This document shows positions 1 to 7,292 of a stretch of DNA of 8,996 bases, in pieces. Origin of the DNA: Elstera litoralis (GTDB lineage: Bacteria > Pseudomonadota > Alphaproteobacteria > Elsterales > Elsteraceae); the NCBI RefSeq assembly GCF_000963705.1, contig NZ_LAJY01000168.1, positions 1 to 8,996 on the forward strand. Reading direction: 5' to 3'. Positions within the stretch are counted from its first letter, which is position 1; every line of letters begins with the position of its first letter. Made by a program: the position numbers and the translations under genes. The notes beneath the pieces are model-generated. The model was not told where the DNA came from, did not search any database, and saw only the letters and a program-made list of their open reading frames with translations.

Positions 1-81
1 GGCAAAAAGCAAGAAGCCGTTAAAATCGCAAAAGAGCATTTGCTGAAAGCGATGGAGCTTGGCGCGACGCAGACGTTTTAA
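1..81 (+). CDS. C-terminal end of an unidentified protein (5' partial)
   Basis: Frame 1 is open from the left edge to a TAA at 79-81 and encodes 26 residues, beginning GKKQEAVKIAKEHLLKAMEL and ending GATQTF. The stretch is strongly helix-forming and lysine-rich. A G-x-x-x-E-A pattern followed by KAMELGA resembles the second half of a tetratricopeptide-type repeat, but so short a piece cannot establish a family. It runs in the same direction as the PilZ gene downstream and ends 34 bases before the PilZ start chosen here. The function is unknown. That it is a real gene end is inferred from its protein-like composition. Confidence 0.5.
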   Translation, partial: GKKQEAVKIAKEHLLKAMELGATQTF

Positions 82-115
82 AGATCTCGTTCTGAAAAAG
101 ATCGATTTGATCTCG

Positions 116-511
116 ATGACCGGCGGCCACCGTCAAGACGGGCCGTCGAAGGCAAAGCCAGCGGAGGCGATGCCGAAGATTACCAATGTGGCGAAGGGCG
201 AAAAGCGCAACTACACGCGGTTCAGCGAGCCAAAATTGCAAGTAAAGCTGGCGGATAAGGTTTATACGACGATCGATTGGTCCATCGGTGGGTTGTTGAT
301 CGCGGGCTATGATGGCGATTTGGATCAGGGGGGCGAAACCCAGGCCAATTTCTGTCTGGTCGGCGGCGACCGCAATTATACGGCGACCATTCGGGTGGTG
401 CGCTTCGACTCGCGCCATAAAACCCTCGCCGTGCGCTTTACCCGCTCTACAATGGATGCCTTGGAGTTTTTCCGGAATTTGATGAAACAGCACGCCCAGC
501 GAGCGGTATAG
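116..511 (+). CDS. PilZ domain protein (c-di-GMP binding)
   Basis: This is a small single-domain PilZ protein of about 131 residues, likely a cytosolic c-di-GMP effector. Both PilZ signature motifs are visible: RNYTR (RxxxR, residues 31-35 from this start) and DWSIGG (DxSxxG, residues 54-59). A beta-rich stretch and a C-terminal helix ending EFFRNLMKQH follow, as expected for the fold. There is no signal peptide or membrane segment. The start is uncertain. ATG 116 is the first ATG after the upstream stop but lacks a clear Shine-Dalgarno. ATG 170 has GGAGG only 2 bases upstream, which is too close. A TTG at 59 would overlap the preceding gene by 23 bases. All candidates keep the whole PilZ core. 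The next gene is an exopolysaccharide-type sugar transferase, so a role in c-di-GMP control of polysaccharide production is a reasonable inference but is not shown by the sequence. Confidence 0.85.
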   Translation: MTGGHRQDGPSKAKPAEAMPKITNVAKGEKRNYTRFSEPKLQVKLADKVYTTIDWSIGGLLIAGYDGDLDQGGETQANFCLVGGDRNYTATIRVVRFDSRHKTLAVRFTRSTMDALEFFRNLMKQHAQRAV

Positions 512-512
512 T

Positions 513-534
513 CCGTCCGGGCTTGAACGGGCGG
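513..534 (+). terminator. Weak hairpin after the PilZ gene
   Basis: CCGTCCG (513-519) can pair with CGGGCGG (528-534) around an 8-base loop, giving a 7-bp stem with one G-U pair just after the PilZ stop. No T run follows directly; only a pyrimidine-rich stretch appears from about 554. It could be an attenuator or weak terminator between PilZ and the sugar transferase, or chance pairing in GC-rich DNA. Confidence 0.2.
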
Positions 535-588
535 TCTGCGGGCTGCCGGTGAGCTTCTCTTTCTCCTGTTTGGTGCGCCCCCCTGGCT

Positions 589-1996
589 ATGAGTGACGTT
601 CGCGCGTTTCCTGCTTCCGATCGGACCACGCTGATCGCCGGTCTCCTGCGTCTGACCGATATTCTATTGGTGGCGGTGGTGGCCTATGTCTTGTTCTGGT
701 TTCAGAACGATACACTGCGCGCCCCGCATTATTACCATCAGATCATTGTGCTCGCGGCGCTCCTGACTGCGAATTTCACCCATGTCGCGGGCATTTACCG
801 CCCGGTGGTGTTGGCGTCGACCTCGTTGCAAGTGGTGCGTCTTGCCGCAGCTTGGACGATGGTGGGGCTGGCGGTGCTCGCCTTTGTCCTCGTGACCGAG
901 ATTGCCGAATGGCTGAATCCGACCTGGGCAATGCGCTGGTTTTTTGGTGTGCTGGCCTGCTTCACGGTAACGCGCGTGTTCATTTGGGACCGCCGCCGCC
1001 GGATGCGCCGACATGGGGATCTCACCATCCGTATCGCTCTGGTCGGCGCGCGCGATTTGGGCCGCAAAGTGCTGGAGCAGTTGCGCCAAGATCCTTACGT
1101 GCAGGTGGTGGGCGTGTTCGATACGCTCGACCCCGGCGAAACCACCATCGAAGGCGTGCCCTATCGCGGCTCGGTGAAAGATCTCGTCCGCCTCGTGCGC
1201 AAAGAGCGCGTCGATGAAATCGTTATCGCCATGATCGATCGGTCGGAAGAGGAAGTTGCGAGCGTGCTGGCGAAGCTGCGCGACGTGCCGATCAATACCA
1301 AATTCTGTGCCCATACGCTGCGCTTCAATCTGCCCGTGCGCGGCTATTCCACCGTCGGCGGCCTGCCCTTGCTGCACGTGTTCCAGCGGCCCTTAGGGGC
1401 GTGGGGGCAGGTGCTGAAGGGGGTGGAGGACCGCGTGCTGGGGCTGATCTTCCTCATCCTCGCCCTGCCGGTGATGGCGGTGATCGCCGTGCTGGTCAAG
1501 CTCGATAGCCCCGGCCCGGTGCTGTTCCGGCAAAAGCGCTATGGCTTCAATAATAACGACATCACCGTGTTCAAGTTCCGCTCGATGCGCAACGATCCGA
1601 ACCCGGACCCATCGGTTCCGCAGGCGCAGCGCAATGATCCGCGCATTACCCGCATCGGCGCGTTTTTTGCGCAAGTCGAGCCTGGATGAGCTTCCACAGC
1701 TTTTTAACGTTTTACAGGGTACCATGTCGCTCGTCGGCCCGCGCCCGCATGCGGTGGCCCATAACGAGCATTATGCTGCCGTAATCGACGGGTATCTGGG
1801 GCGGCATCGGGTTAAACCGGGCATCACCGGCTGGGCGCAGGTCAATGGCTATCGGGGCGAGACCGATACGCCGGAAAAGATGCGTATGCGCGTGCAATAT
1901 GATCTGTACTACATTGACAATTGGTCGCTCAGTCTCGATCTGAAAATCCTGTTGATGACCGTTTTTGTCGGCTTTGTGAACCGGAATGCCTATTGA
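589..1996 (+). CDS. Exopolysaccharide polyprenyl-phosphate sugar phosphotransferase (WcaJ-like), frameshifted
   Basis: This membrane enzyme likely transfers a sugar 1-phosphate from a UDP-sugar to undecaprenyl phosphate, the first step of exopolysaccharide assembly. Four N-terminal membrane helices (about residues 20-40, 51-70, 85-105, 113-132) precede a Rossmann-like CoA-binding-type domain starting near IRIALVGARDLG (148-159). A hydrophobic hairpin (about 284-304) then leads into the catalytic domain with SPGPVLFRQKRYG and KFRSM. The frame breaks at a T6 run (1663-1668) and would stop at 1687-1689. One frame over it continues with SLDELPQLFNVLQG, MSLVGPRPH and GITGWAQVNGYRGETDT to the stop at 1994-1996. 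Deleting one T gives 468 residues, normal for the family. The Asp-Glu pair (366-367 corrected), matching the catalytic dyad known from PglC, lies just beyond the break, so the gene as written would be inactive. A sequencing error is likely. No clear ribosome binding site precedes ATG 589. Sugar specificity cannot be read from the sequence. Confidence 0.9.
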
Positions 1997-2024
1997 TCGG
2001 CCCGCGACACGGAGCGTTGGGCCA

Positions 2025-2030
2025 AAGGAG
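2025..2030 (+). promoter_or_regulatory. Shine-Dalgarno for the 91-residue membrane protein
   Basis: AAGGAG lies 7 bases before ATG 2038. It is one of the best ribosome binding sites in the window. It fixes the start at 2038 rather than at 1921, which would lie inside the upstream sugar transferase gene. Confidence 0.75.
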
Positions 2031-2037
2031 CACGAGC

Positions 2038-2313
2038 ATGGGGCGGTATACTGGGTCGGGCAATGAGCCCGAGATCCTGATCGAACCGGGGAACGGCCCC
2101 TATCGGCGGCGGTCGCCCGGCGGTTTGGGCCAAATCGTGCGGATCATTCTGGGCTTCTGCGTTCTGGCGGCGGTGATCGCCGGGGCCTTGCTGTTGGTGG
2201 CGAGCTTTTTCACGGTTCTGGCCTTTGTGGTGCCGGTTTTGCTGGTGGGGGGGCTGATTTTCGCCCTGGCCAATCGAAACCGGCTGCGGACAATTATCAT
2301 TCGGCGTCGATAG
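2038..2313 (+). CDS. Small two-helix membrane protein, unknown function
   Basis: This 91-residue protein begins MGRYTGSGNEPEILIEPGNG. A polar, Pro/Gly-rich N-terminus of about 30 residues is followed by two adjacent hydrophobic segments, about residues 35-56 (IVRIILGFCVLAAVIAGALL) and 57-78 (VASFFTVLAFVVPVLLVGGL). It ends in a strongly basic tail (NRNRLRTIIIRRR). The charge pattern suggests a helical hairpin with the basic C-terminus in the cytoplasm. I do not recognise a named family. It starts 41 bases after the sugar transferase stop and ends 20 bases before the PuuD-like gene, so it is probably co-transcribed. The strong Shine-Dalgarno and the clean transmembrane design support a real gene. 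A link to polysaccharide export or envelope function would rest on position alone. Confidence 0.7.
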   Translation: MGRYTGSGNEPEILIEPGNGPYRRRSPGGLGQIVRIILGFCVLAAVIAGALLLVASFFTVLAFVVPVLLVGGLIFALANRNRLRTIIIRRR

Positions 2314-2333
2314 CGGTTAGGAGAAAGCGTTTC

Positions 2334-3125
2334 ATGGCCCAACGTCGCGTTACGAGCCCCGTTCCCCGCCCCCCGCTGATTGGGGTGACGGCCTGTATTC
2401 GCACGGTCGACGGCAGCCGAACCCATACGGTCGGCGAGAAATATATTCGCGGCGTTACGGAGGGGCTCGGCGGTTTGCCGTTGCTCATTCCGGCCCTGGG
2501 CGACGATCTCGACATCGGCTCGGTCGTCGGCTGTCTCGATGGGTTGTTGATTACGGGTAGCCTCTCCAACGTGGAGCCGCATCTCTACGGGGGCGAACCA
2601 TCGGCCGACGGCACGCTGCACGATCCAGCGCGCGACGCAACAGTGATGCCGCTGATGCTGACGGCGTTGACGGCGGGCATTCCGCTCCTGGCGATTTGCC
2701 GGGGGCATCAGGAGCTGAACGTGGTTTTGGGCGGCACGCTGCATCAACGCGTGCACGAGCAGCCGGGGCGGCTCGATCACCGCGCGCCGGAGACGACTGA
2801 TCTCGATATTCAATATGGTCCCTCGCACGCGGTAACGCTCACCGAAGGTGGGCTGTTTCAGCAACTCAACGGCGGCGAGCGGCGGCTGACGGTCAATTCC
2901 CTGCACTGGCAAGCCATCGACCGGTTGGCCGATGGGCTGGAGGTGGAAGCCGTGGCCGACGATGGCACCATCGAAGGCGTGCGCGTGACCCGAACCGAAA
3001 GCTTTGCCGCCTCGGTGCAATGGCATCCCGAATTCAAAGTCCGCGAGAATCCTTTCTCGCTCGCGCTGTTCGGGGCATTTGGCGACGCCGCGCGGGCCTA
3101 TGCCGGCACGCGGCGGCGGACCTAA
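2334..3125 (+). CDS. Gamma-glutamyl-gamma-aminobutyrate hydrolase family protein (PuuD-like)
   Basis: This 263-residue cytosolic hydrolase has the class I glutamine amidotransferase fold (peptidase C26). Family members cleave gamma-glutamyl amides; E. coli PuuD releases GABA from gamma-glutamyl-GABA in putrescine breakdown. Visible motifs are LLITGSLSNVEPHLYG (71-86, matching the PuuD oxyanion/substrate region), LAICRGHQELN with nucleophile Cys122, NSLHWQ (188-193), and QWHPEF with catalytic His231 and Glu233. The triad is complete and the length is normal. AGGAG lies 10 bases before ATG 2334. No other putrescine-pathway gene (puuA, puuB, puuC) is present, so PuuD activity itself is not supported by context; another gamma-glutamyl substrate is possible. 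The gene is 20 bases downstream of the small membrane protein and 16 bases upstream of the YihY-like gene, all co-directional. Confidence 0.9.
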   Translation: MAQRRVTSPVPRPPLIGVTACIRTVDGSRTHTVGEKYIRGVTEGLGGLPLLIPALGDDLDIGSVVGCLDGLLITGSLSNVEPHLYGGEPSADGTLHDPARDATVMPLMLTALTAGIPLLAICRGHQELNVVLGGTLHQRVHEQPGRLDHRAPETTDLDIQYGPSHAVTLTEGGLFQQLNGGERRLTVNSLHWQAIDRLADGLEVEAVADDGTIEGVRVTRTESFAASVQWHPEFKVRENPFSLALFGAFGDAARAYAGTRRRT

Positions 3126-3141
3126 TGGGCGCTGCGGCGGG

Positions 3142-3955
3142 ATGATCGCGCTGGCTTTTTGCAAAAGTGTTGTAACGCGCTTCTCGAAAGAGAAGGTGGC
3201 GATTCTGGCGGGGTCGCTCGCCTTCACAACGCTACTCACGTTGGTGCCGCTGGCGATTCTCGTGTTTGGCGTGGCCGCCCGCTTCGACGGAATCGGTGCC
3301 TGGATCGGGCAGGCGCGCGGCATGATTGTCAGCAGCTTCGTGCCGGTGGTGGGTGATACGGTCGACCAGCAACTGACCACCTTCATCAGCAATGCCGCTT
3401 CCTTACCGACATTTTTGCTGCCCGCTTTGGGCGTGTCGGTGTTTTTGCTGCTTCTGGAAATCGAAACCTCTTTCAATGCCATTTGGCGGACGGATCGGCA
3501 CTGGCCCTGGGCGGTGCGGTTTTTGGCGTTTTATTGCCACCGTCATCACCTTGCCGCTGCTGGCGGCGGCGAGCGGCTGGGCGGTGGGAACGCAGATTTT
3601 GGGCGGCGATGATCCTTGGGTGGCGGGGGTGCGCCACGGGGTGACGCCGCTGATCGGCTTCATTGCCTTTTTCTTCATGTTCACCGTCTTCCCGGCTCGG
3701 CGCGTGCATATGGGGGCGAGCGCGATTGGCGCCAGTGTCGCAGCCCTCGCGCTGACCGTCGCCAAATGGATCTTTGTCTGGTATATCGCCGCCGCGCCGA
3801 TTCAGAATTTGATCTATGGGGCCTTGGCGGCCTTGCCCTTGTTGCAGCTTTGGGTGTTCATCCTCTGGGTTCTTATCCTCGTTGGCGGCACGGTTGCGGC
3901 CGAGGCGCAGGATTGGCTTGAGGCGCGGGGCCAGCCCGAGGCTTCGGCGCGCTGA
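3142..3955 (+). CDS. YihY/virulence factor BrkB family membrane protein, frameshifted
   Basis: This is a polytopic inner-membrane protein of the YihY/BrkB family (formerly miscalled RNase BN). The biochemical role of the family is not settled. The first part shows the conserved start KEKVAILAGSLAFTTLLTLVPL, a second helix near residues 90-106, and the family-like FNAIWR motif (111-116). The frame then breaks between about 3520 and 3532, which holds a T5 run (3520-3524) and a T4 run (3529-3532). The protein resumes one frame over with ATVITLPLLAAASGWAVG, FFFMFTVFPARRVHMGAS and the C-terminal LALLPLLQ-like/WVFILWVLILVGGT helices, stopping at 3953-3955. Removing one T gives 270 residues and about six membrane segments, normal for the family. 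Which T run carries the extra base cannot be decided from sequence alone: both readings, VRFWRFIATV and VRFLAFIATV, are acceptable. ATG 3142 has only a weak GGCGGG upstream. An out-of-frame ATG at 3125 stops after six codons. Confidence 0.87.
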
Positions 3956-3976
3956 CGGCATTAGGGGAAGGTTTCC

Positions 3977-4690
3977 ATGCACCGTTTTGCCAATCCGGCA
4001 CGGTTTCAGCGTTTAGCGCGGCGGATTTTGCCGTTTTCCGCCGGGGCGACGGTGCTGTTTCTGGCGCTGGGGCTTTATTTTGCGCTGTTTAACTCGCCCG
4101 CCGATTACCAGCAGGGCGAAACCGTGCGGATTATGTATATCCACGTGCCCGCCGCCTGGATGAGCCTGTTCGTTTATGCCTCGATGGCGCTCTCCAGCGC
4201 CGTGGCCCTGATCTGGCGGCATCCGTTGGCGGAGCTTGCCACGCGGGCTGCCGCCATTCCCGGCGCGGCCTTCACCGCCCTCTGCCTCGTGACCGGCTCG
4301 CTCTGGGGCCAACCGATGTGGGGGACTTGGTGGGTGTGGGACGCGCGGCTGACTTCCGTGCTGGTGCTGTTCTTCCTCTATTTGGGCTATATCGCCCTGG
4401 TCGATGCCTTTGACGATCCCGAGCGTGGCGGGCGGGCTGGGGCGATTCTGGCGCTGGTCGGCGCGGTTAATCTGCCGATCATTAAATTTTCGGTAGATTG
4501 GTGGAATACGCTGCATCAACCGGCGAGCGTGCTGAAGATGGGCGGCCCGTCGATGGATGGCACGATGCTGCGCCCGCTGCTGCTGATGGCGCTGGGCTTT
4601 ACCGGCTTTTTTATCACGCTGCTGCTTCTGCGCCTTGAAACCGCCTTACTTGACCGCAAAATCCGAGCGGCGGAGGAGCGGCTATCGTGA
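3977..4690 (+). CDS. ccmC: Heme exporter/handling protein CcmC
   Basis: CcmC is the inner-membrane heme-handling protein of cytochrome c maturation System I; it presents heme to CcmE at the periplasmic face. The product has 237 residues and about six membrane helices. The tryptophan-rich WWD motif WGTWWVWDARLTS is at residues 115-127. Both conserved periplasmic heme-ligand histidines are present: His56 in IHVPAAWMS and His180 in WWNTLHQPAS. An AGGGGAAGG stretch lies just upstream of ATG 3977 with good spacing. The gene is 21 bases after the YihY-like stop. It overlaps ccmD by four bases (GTGA, 4687-4690), implying translational coupling. ccmA and ccmB, which often precede ccmC, are absent from the region upstream. 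The gene appears intact. Confidence 0.97.
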   Translation: MHRFANPARFQRLARRILPFSAGATVLFLALGLYFALFNSPADYQQGETVRIMYIHVPAAWMSLFVYASMALSSAVALIWRHPLAELATRAAAIPGAAFTALCLVTGSLWGQPMWGTWWVWDARLTSVLVLFFLYLGYIALVDAFDDPERGGRAGAILALVGAVNLPIIKFSVDWWNTLHQPASVLKMGGPSMDGTMLRPLLLMALGFTGFFITLLLLRLETALLDRKIRAAEERLS

Positions 4691-4842
4691 GCGATTTTTG
4701 GGCTATGGGCGGCTATGCCGTCTTCGTCTGGACCTCCTACGGGCTGGCTGCCGTCACGCTCGCCGGGCTGCTGGGGCTGACCCTGTGGCAGCGCCGCCAA
4801 GCGCGGGCGCGCTGGGATAGCCTGAAGGAGACCAAGCGATGA
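4687..4842 (+). CDS. ccmD: Heme exporter protein CcmD
   Basis: CcmD is a small membrane protein that binds CcmC and CcmE and helps release holo-CcmE from the CcmABC complex. This short gene encodes 51 residues from a GTG start overlapping the ccmC stop (GTGA) to a TGA overlapping the ccmE start (ATGA). The N-terminus SDFWAMGGYAVFVWTSYGL matches the conserved CcmD pattern (FxxMGGYxxxVWxxYG). One membrane helix (about 18-34) follows, then a basic, charged cytoplasmic tail (QRRQARARWDSLKETKR). Position and length both fit the family. The Shine-Dalgarno for ccmE sits inside its 3' end. Confidence 0.95.
   Translation: MSDFWAMGGYAVFVWTSYGLAAVTLAGLLGLTLWQRRQARARWDSLKETKR
4825..4830 (+). promoter_or_regulatory. 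Shine-Dalgarno for ccmE inside ccmD
   Basis: AAGGAG ends 8 bases before ATG 4839 and lies within the last codons of ccmD. It confirms the ccmE start and indicates that ccmE can initiate strongly on its own as well as by coupling through the ATGA overlap. Confidence 0.75.
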
Positions 4843-5315
4843 GCCTCACCTCCCGCGCCAAAACCGCCAAACGCCGCCGCCTCTGGGCTGTGGTCGCCGG
4901 GCTTGGCGGGCTCGGCGTTGCGACCGCGCTGATCCTCACGGCCTTTTCCGACAATCTCGTGTTCTTCCGCACGCCGAGCGATATCGTTGCGGGCAAAGTG
5001 ATCCCGGAACGCCGCTTCCGCCTCGGCGGGTTGGTGGAAAAAGGCTCGGTCCAGCGTCAGAGCGATGGCACGACGATGCTGTTCCGCGTCACCGATACGG
5101 CGGAAAGCGTGACCGTGACCTATAAGGGCGTGCTGCCCGATCTGTTCCGCGAGGGGCAAGGCGTGGTGGCGGAAGGCAGCCTCAATCGGCATGGCCTGTT
5201 CGTCGCCAGTGAAGTGCTGGCCAAGCACGATGAAAATTACATGCCAAAGGAGGTCGCGGAAGCGATCAAAGCCTCCGGGCAGTGGAAGCCGGGCACTGCT
5301 CCCGCGCCGAAATAG
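4839..5315 (+). CDS. ccmE: Heme chaperone CcmE
   Basis: CcmE is the periplasmic, membrane-anchored chaperone that binds heme covalently through a histidine and passes it to the CcmFH ligase. The product has 158 residues. A basic cytoplasmic N-terminus (KTAKRRR) precedes a signal-anchor helix (about 15-37), followed by the OB-fold periplasmic domain (RRFRLGGLVEKGSV, then VTYKGVLPDLFREGQGVVAEG). The heme-binding HxxxY motif is present as KHDENYMP with His130 and Tyr134, the same numbering as E. coli His130. The tail after the motif is flexible and Pro/Ala/Lys-rich. The gene overlaps ccmD by ATGA and is followed after 9 bases by ccmF. It appears intact and typical. Confidence 0.97.
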   Translation: MSLTSRAKTAKRRRLWAVVAGLGGLGVATALILTAFSDNLVFFRTPSDIVAGKVIPERRFRLGGLVEKGSVQRQSDGTTMLFRVTDTAESVTVTYKGVLPDLFREGQGVVAEGSLNRHGLFVASEVLAKHDENYMPKEVAEAIKASGQWKPGTAPAPK

Positions 5316-5324
5316 GATAGAGAC

Positions 5325-7292
5325 ATGCTCGTCGAACTCGGTCATTACGCGCTGATTCTCGCTGGCGTGCTGGCGGCGCTCCAGGCCGGGTTCGGGCTGT
5401 TCGGCGCGCAGCGGCGCGACGGGTTTCTGATGGCGTTTAGCGGCAGTGCGGCGCTGGCGCAAACCTTGGGCTGCCTCATCGCCTTCGGCGCGCTGATGCA
5501 CGCCTATGTCACCTCCGATTTTTCGGTGCAGAATGTTTGGCAGAACAGCCACGCCGATAAGCCGCTGCTCTATAAGATCACCGGCGTGTGGGGCAATCAC
5601 GAAGGCTCGATGCTGCTGTGGATCACTGTCATGGCGCTGTTCGGGGCGGCGGTGGCCCTTGCCGGGGGGCGGATGCCCGCCAGTTTGCGCGCGCGCGTGC
5701 TGGGGTTACAGGCGCTGATTTCCTTGGGCTTTTACGCTTTCGTCCTGCTGACCTCGAACCCCTTTACCCGGCTCACGCCCGCCCCCATCGAAGGGCGCGG
5801 TTTGAACCCGCTGCTGCAAGACCCCGGCCTCGCCTTCCATCCGCCGCTGCTCTATTTGGGCTATGTCGGCACGTCCTTGACCTTCTCCTTTGCGCTCGCC
5901 GCCTTGCTGGAGCGCCGCGTCGATCCGGCCTGGGCGCGCTGGGTGCGGCCCTGGGCCTTGGCCTCGTGGATTTTCCTTACCCTGGGGATCGCGCTGGGGA
6001 GCTGGTGGGCCTATTACGAGTTGGGTTGGGGCGGTTGGTGGTTCTGGGACCCCGTCGAAAATGCCTCGCTGATGCCGTGGCTCGCGGCAACCGCGCTGCT
6101 GCATTCCGCCATCGTTGTGGAGAAGCGCGATAGTTTGAAGCGGTGGACGGTGCTGCTCGCCATTATCGCCTTCGCTTTCTCGATTCTCGGCACCTTCCTG
6201 GTGCGCTCGGGCGTGATTACCTCGGTGCATGCTTTCGCCAATGATCCGACGCGCGGGGCCTTCATTCTCGGCCTGCTGGCGGTGATCGTCGGCGGGGCGC
6301 TGCTGCTCTATGCCTTACGCGCGGGATCGCTCGACGGCGGCGGGCTGTTCGCGCCGGTCAGCCGGGAAGGCGCGCTGATTCTCAATAATGTGCTGCTGGC
6401 GGTGGCGCTGGTAACGGTGTTTCTCGGCACGCTCTACCCGATGTTCCTGGAGGCGATGGGCCTTGGCACGGTGACGGTAGGCAATCCCTATTATCAGGCA
6501 ACCTTCATTCCGCTGCTGATCCCGCTGGTGTTGGTGATGGCGGCGGGGCCGCTGATTCCGTGGAAGCGCGCTGATGTGGTCAGCATTCTGCTGCGCCTGC
6601 GCGTGGCAGCGGTGCTGGCGCTGGCCGCCGCTGGGGTCGCCTATGCCTGGGGCGAAGGCGGGCCGATTCTCGCGCCCATCGGTATTTTTTGCGGCTGTTG
6701 GCTGATCTTTGGCGCGGCGACCGATCTGGTCGACCGGCTGCGTGGCCCGAACCCGTGGGCGCGTTGGCGGGGATTGCCGCGCAGTGCCCTGGGCGCGGTG
6801 ATTGCCCACGCCGGGCTTGGTATTAGCATCATCGGCATGAGTGGCGATCTGTGGCAGCAGGATTCGATCCGCGCGCTCACCCCCGGTCAGAGCATGAGCA
6901 TTGCCGGGTTCGAGTTGACCCTCGATAAAGTTGAACCCGTGCAGGGGCCGAATTTCATCGCCGAACGGGCAACGGTAACGATCCGCAGCGACGGGAAGAT
7001 TATCGCCACCGCCACCCCGTCGCGCCGCAAATTCAACCGCCCGCCGATGACGACCAGCGAAACCGCCATTCGCACCAATGGGCTGCGCGACCTCTATCTG
7101 GCGCTCGGTGACCGCGATGCTCAAACCGGGGCCTATGCCTTGCGCGTTTACTATAACCCGCTGGTGCCGTGGATTTGGGGCGGCGCGATGGTGATGGCGC
7201 TCGGTGGCGGCATTTCGCTGGCAGATCGACGTTTGCGCCTCGGCGTGGCGCAAGCCCGTCCCGCCGCAAAGCGCGTGGGAGTTTCGGCATGA
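5325..7292 (+). CDS. ccmF: Cytochrome c heme lyase subunit CcmF
   Basis: CcmF is the large inner-membrane subunit of the heme ligation complex. It takes heme from holo-CcmE and, with CcmH and CcmI, attaches it to apocytochrome c. The product has 655 residues, the usual family length, with many membrane helices. The WWD domain GWGGWWFWDPVENAS is at residues 234-248. Histidines equivalent to those known in E. coli CcmF are visible at His172 (FHPPLLYLGYVG), His260 (LLHSAIV), His302 (SVHAFAND) and His495 (IAHAG). WGNHEGSMLLW (90-100) is also conserved. A periplasmic domain of about 100 residues precedes the last helix near 615-632. AGGA lies upstream of ATG 5325. The stop overlaps the ccmG start (ATGA, 7289-7292). 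This is the longest gene in the window and is uninterrupted. Confidence 0.98.
   Translation: MLVELGHYALILAGVLAALQAGFGLFGAQRRDGFLMAFSGSAALAQTLGCLIAFGALMHAYVTSDFSVQNVWQNSHADKPLLYKITGVWGNHEGSMLLWITVMALFGAAVALAGGRMPASLRARVLGLQALISLGFYAFVLLTSNPFTRLTPAPIEGRGLNPLLQDPGLAFHPPLLYLGYVGTSLTFSFALAALLERRVDPAWARWVRPWALASWIFLTLGIALGSWWAYYELGWGGWWFWDPVENASLMPWLAATALLHSAIVVEKRDSLKRWTVLLAIIAFAFSILGTFLVRSGVITSVHAFANDPTRGAFILGLLAVIVGGALLLYALRAGSLDGGGLFAPVSREGALILNNVLLAVALVTVFLGTLYPMFLEAMGLGTVTVGNPYYQATFIPLLIPLVLVMAAGPLIPWKRADVVSILLRLRVAAVLALAAAGVAYAWGEGGPILAPIGIFCGCWLIFGAATDLVDRLRGPNPWARWRGLPRSALGAVIAHAGLGISIIGMSGDLWQQDSIRALTPGQSMSIAGFELTLDKVEPVQGPNFIAERATVTIRSDGKIIATATPSRRKFNRPPMTTSETAIRTNGLRDLYLALGDRDAQTGAYALRVYYNPLVPWIWGGAMVMALGGGISLADRRLRLGVAQARPAAKRVGVSA

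Noticed and set aside
83..117. Short repeats GATCTCG (83-89 and 109-115) and ATCGA/TCGAT (101-105 and 113-117) upstream of the PilZ gene
   Set aside because: They are only 5-7 bases long and the spacing fits no operator I know. They could arise by chance, so no regulatory site is claimed.
59..118. TTG 59 as the PilZ start, giving 150 residues
   Set aside because: It would overlap the preceding gene end by 23 bases, uses a rare start, and has no well-spaced Shine-Dalgarno. The added residues are not part of the PilZ fold.
1663..1668. Programmed ribosomal frameshifting or transcriptional slippage at T6 in the sugar transferase
   Set aside because: Possible in principle on a T6 run, but three other unrelated genes show the same kind of single-base break, and no stimulatory structure was recognised. 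Sequence error explains all four more simply.
2100..3482. A 460-codon open frame on the minus strand
   Set aside because: It lies opposite three well-supported plus-strand genes with clear motifs. Its translation is rich in Arg, Pro and Ala with no recognisable domain, typical of antisense frames in GC-rich coding DNA.
4737..7253. Long minus-strand open frames opposite ccmD/E/F (for example 4737-5600 and 6315-7253)
   Set aside because: They mirror the intact ccm genes, are His/Arg/Gln-rich low-complexity translations, and lack start signals or known motifs.
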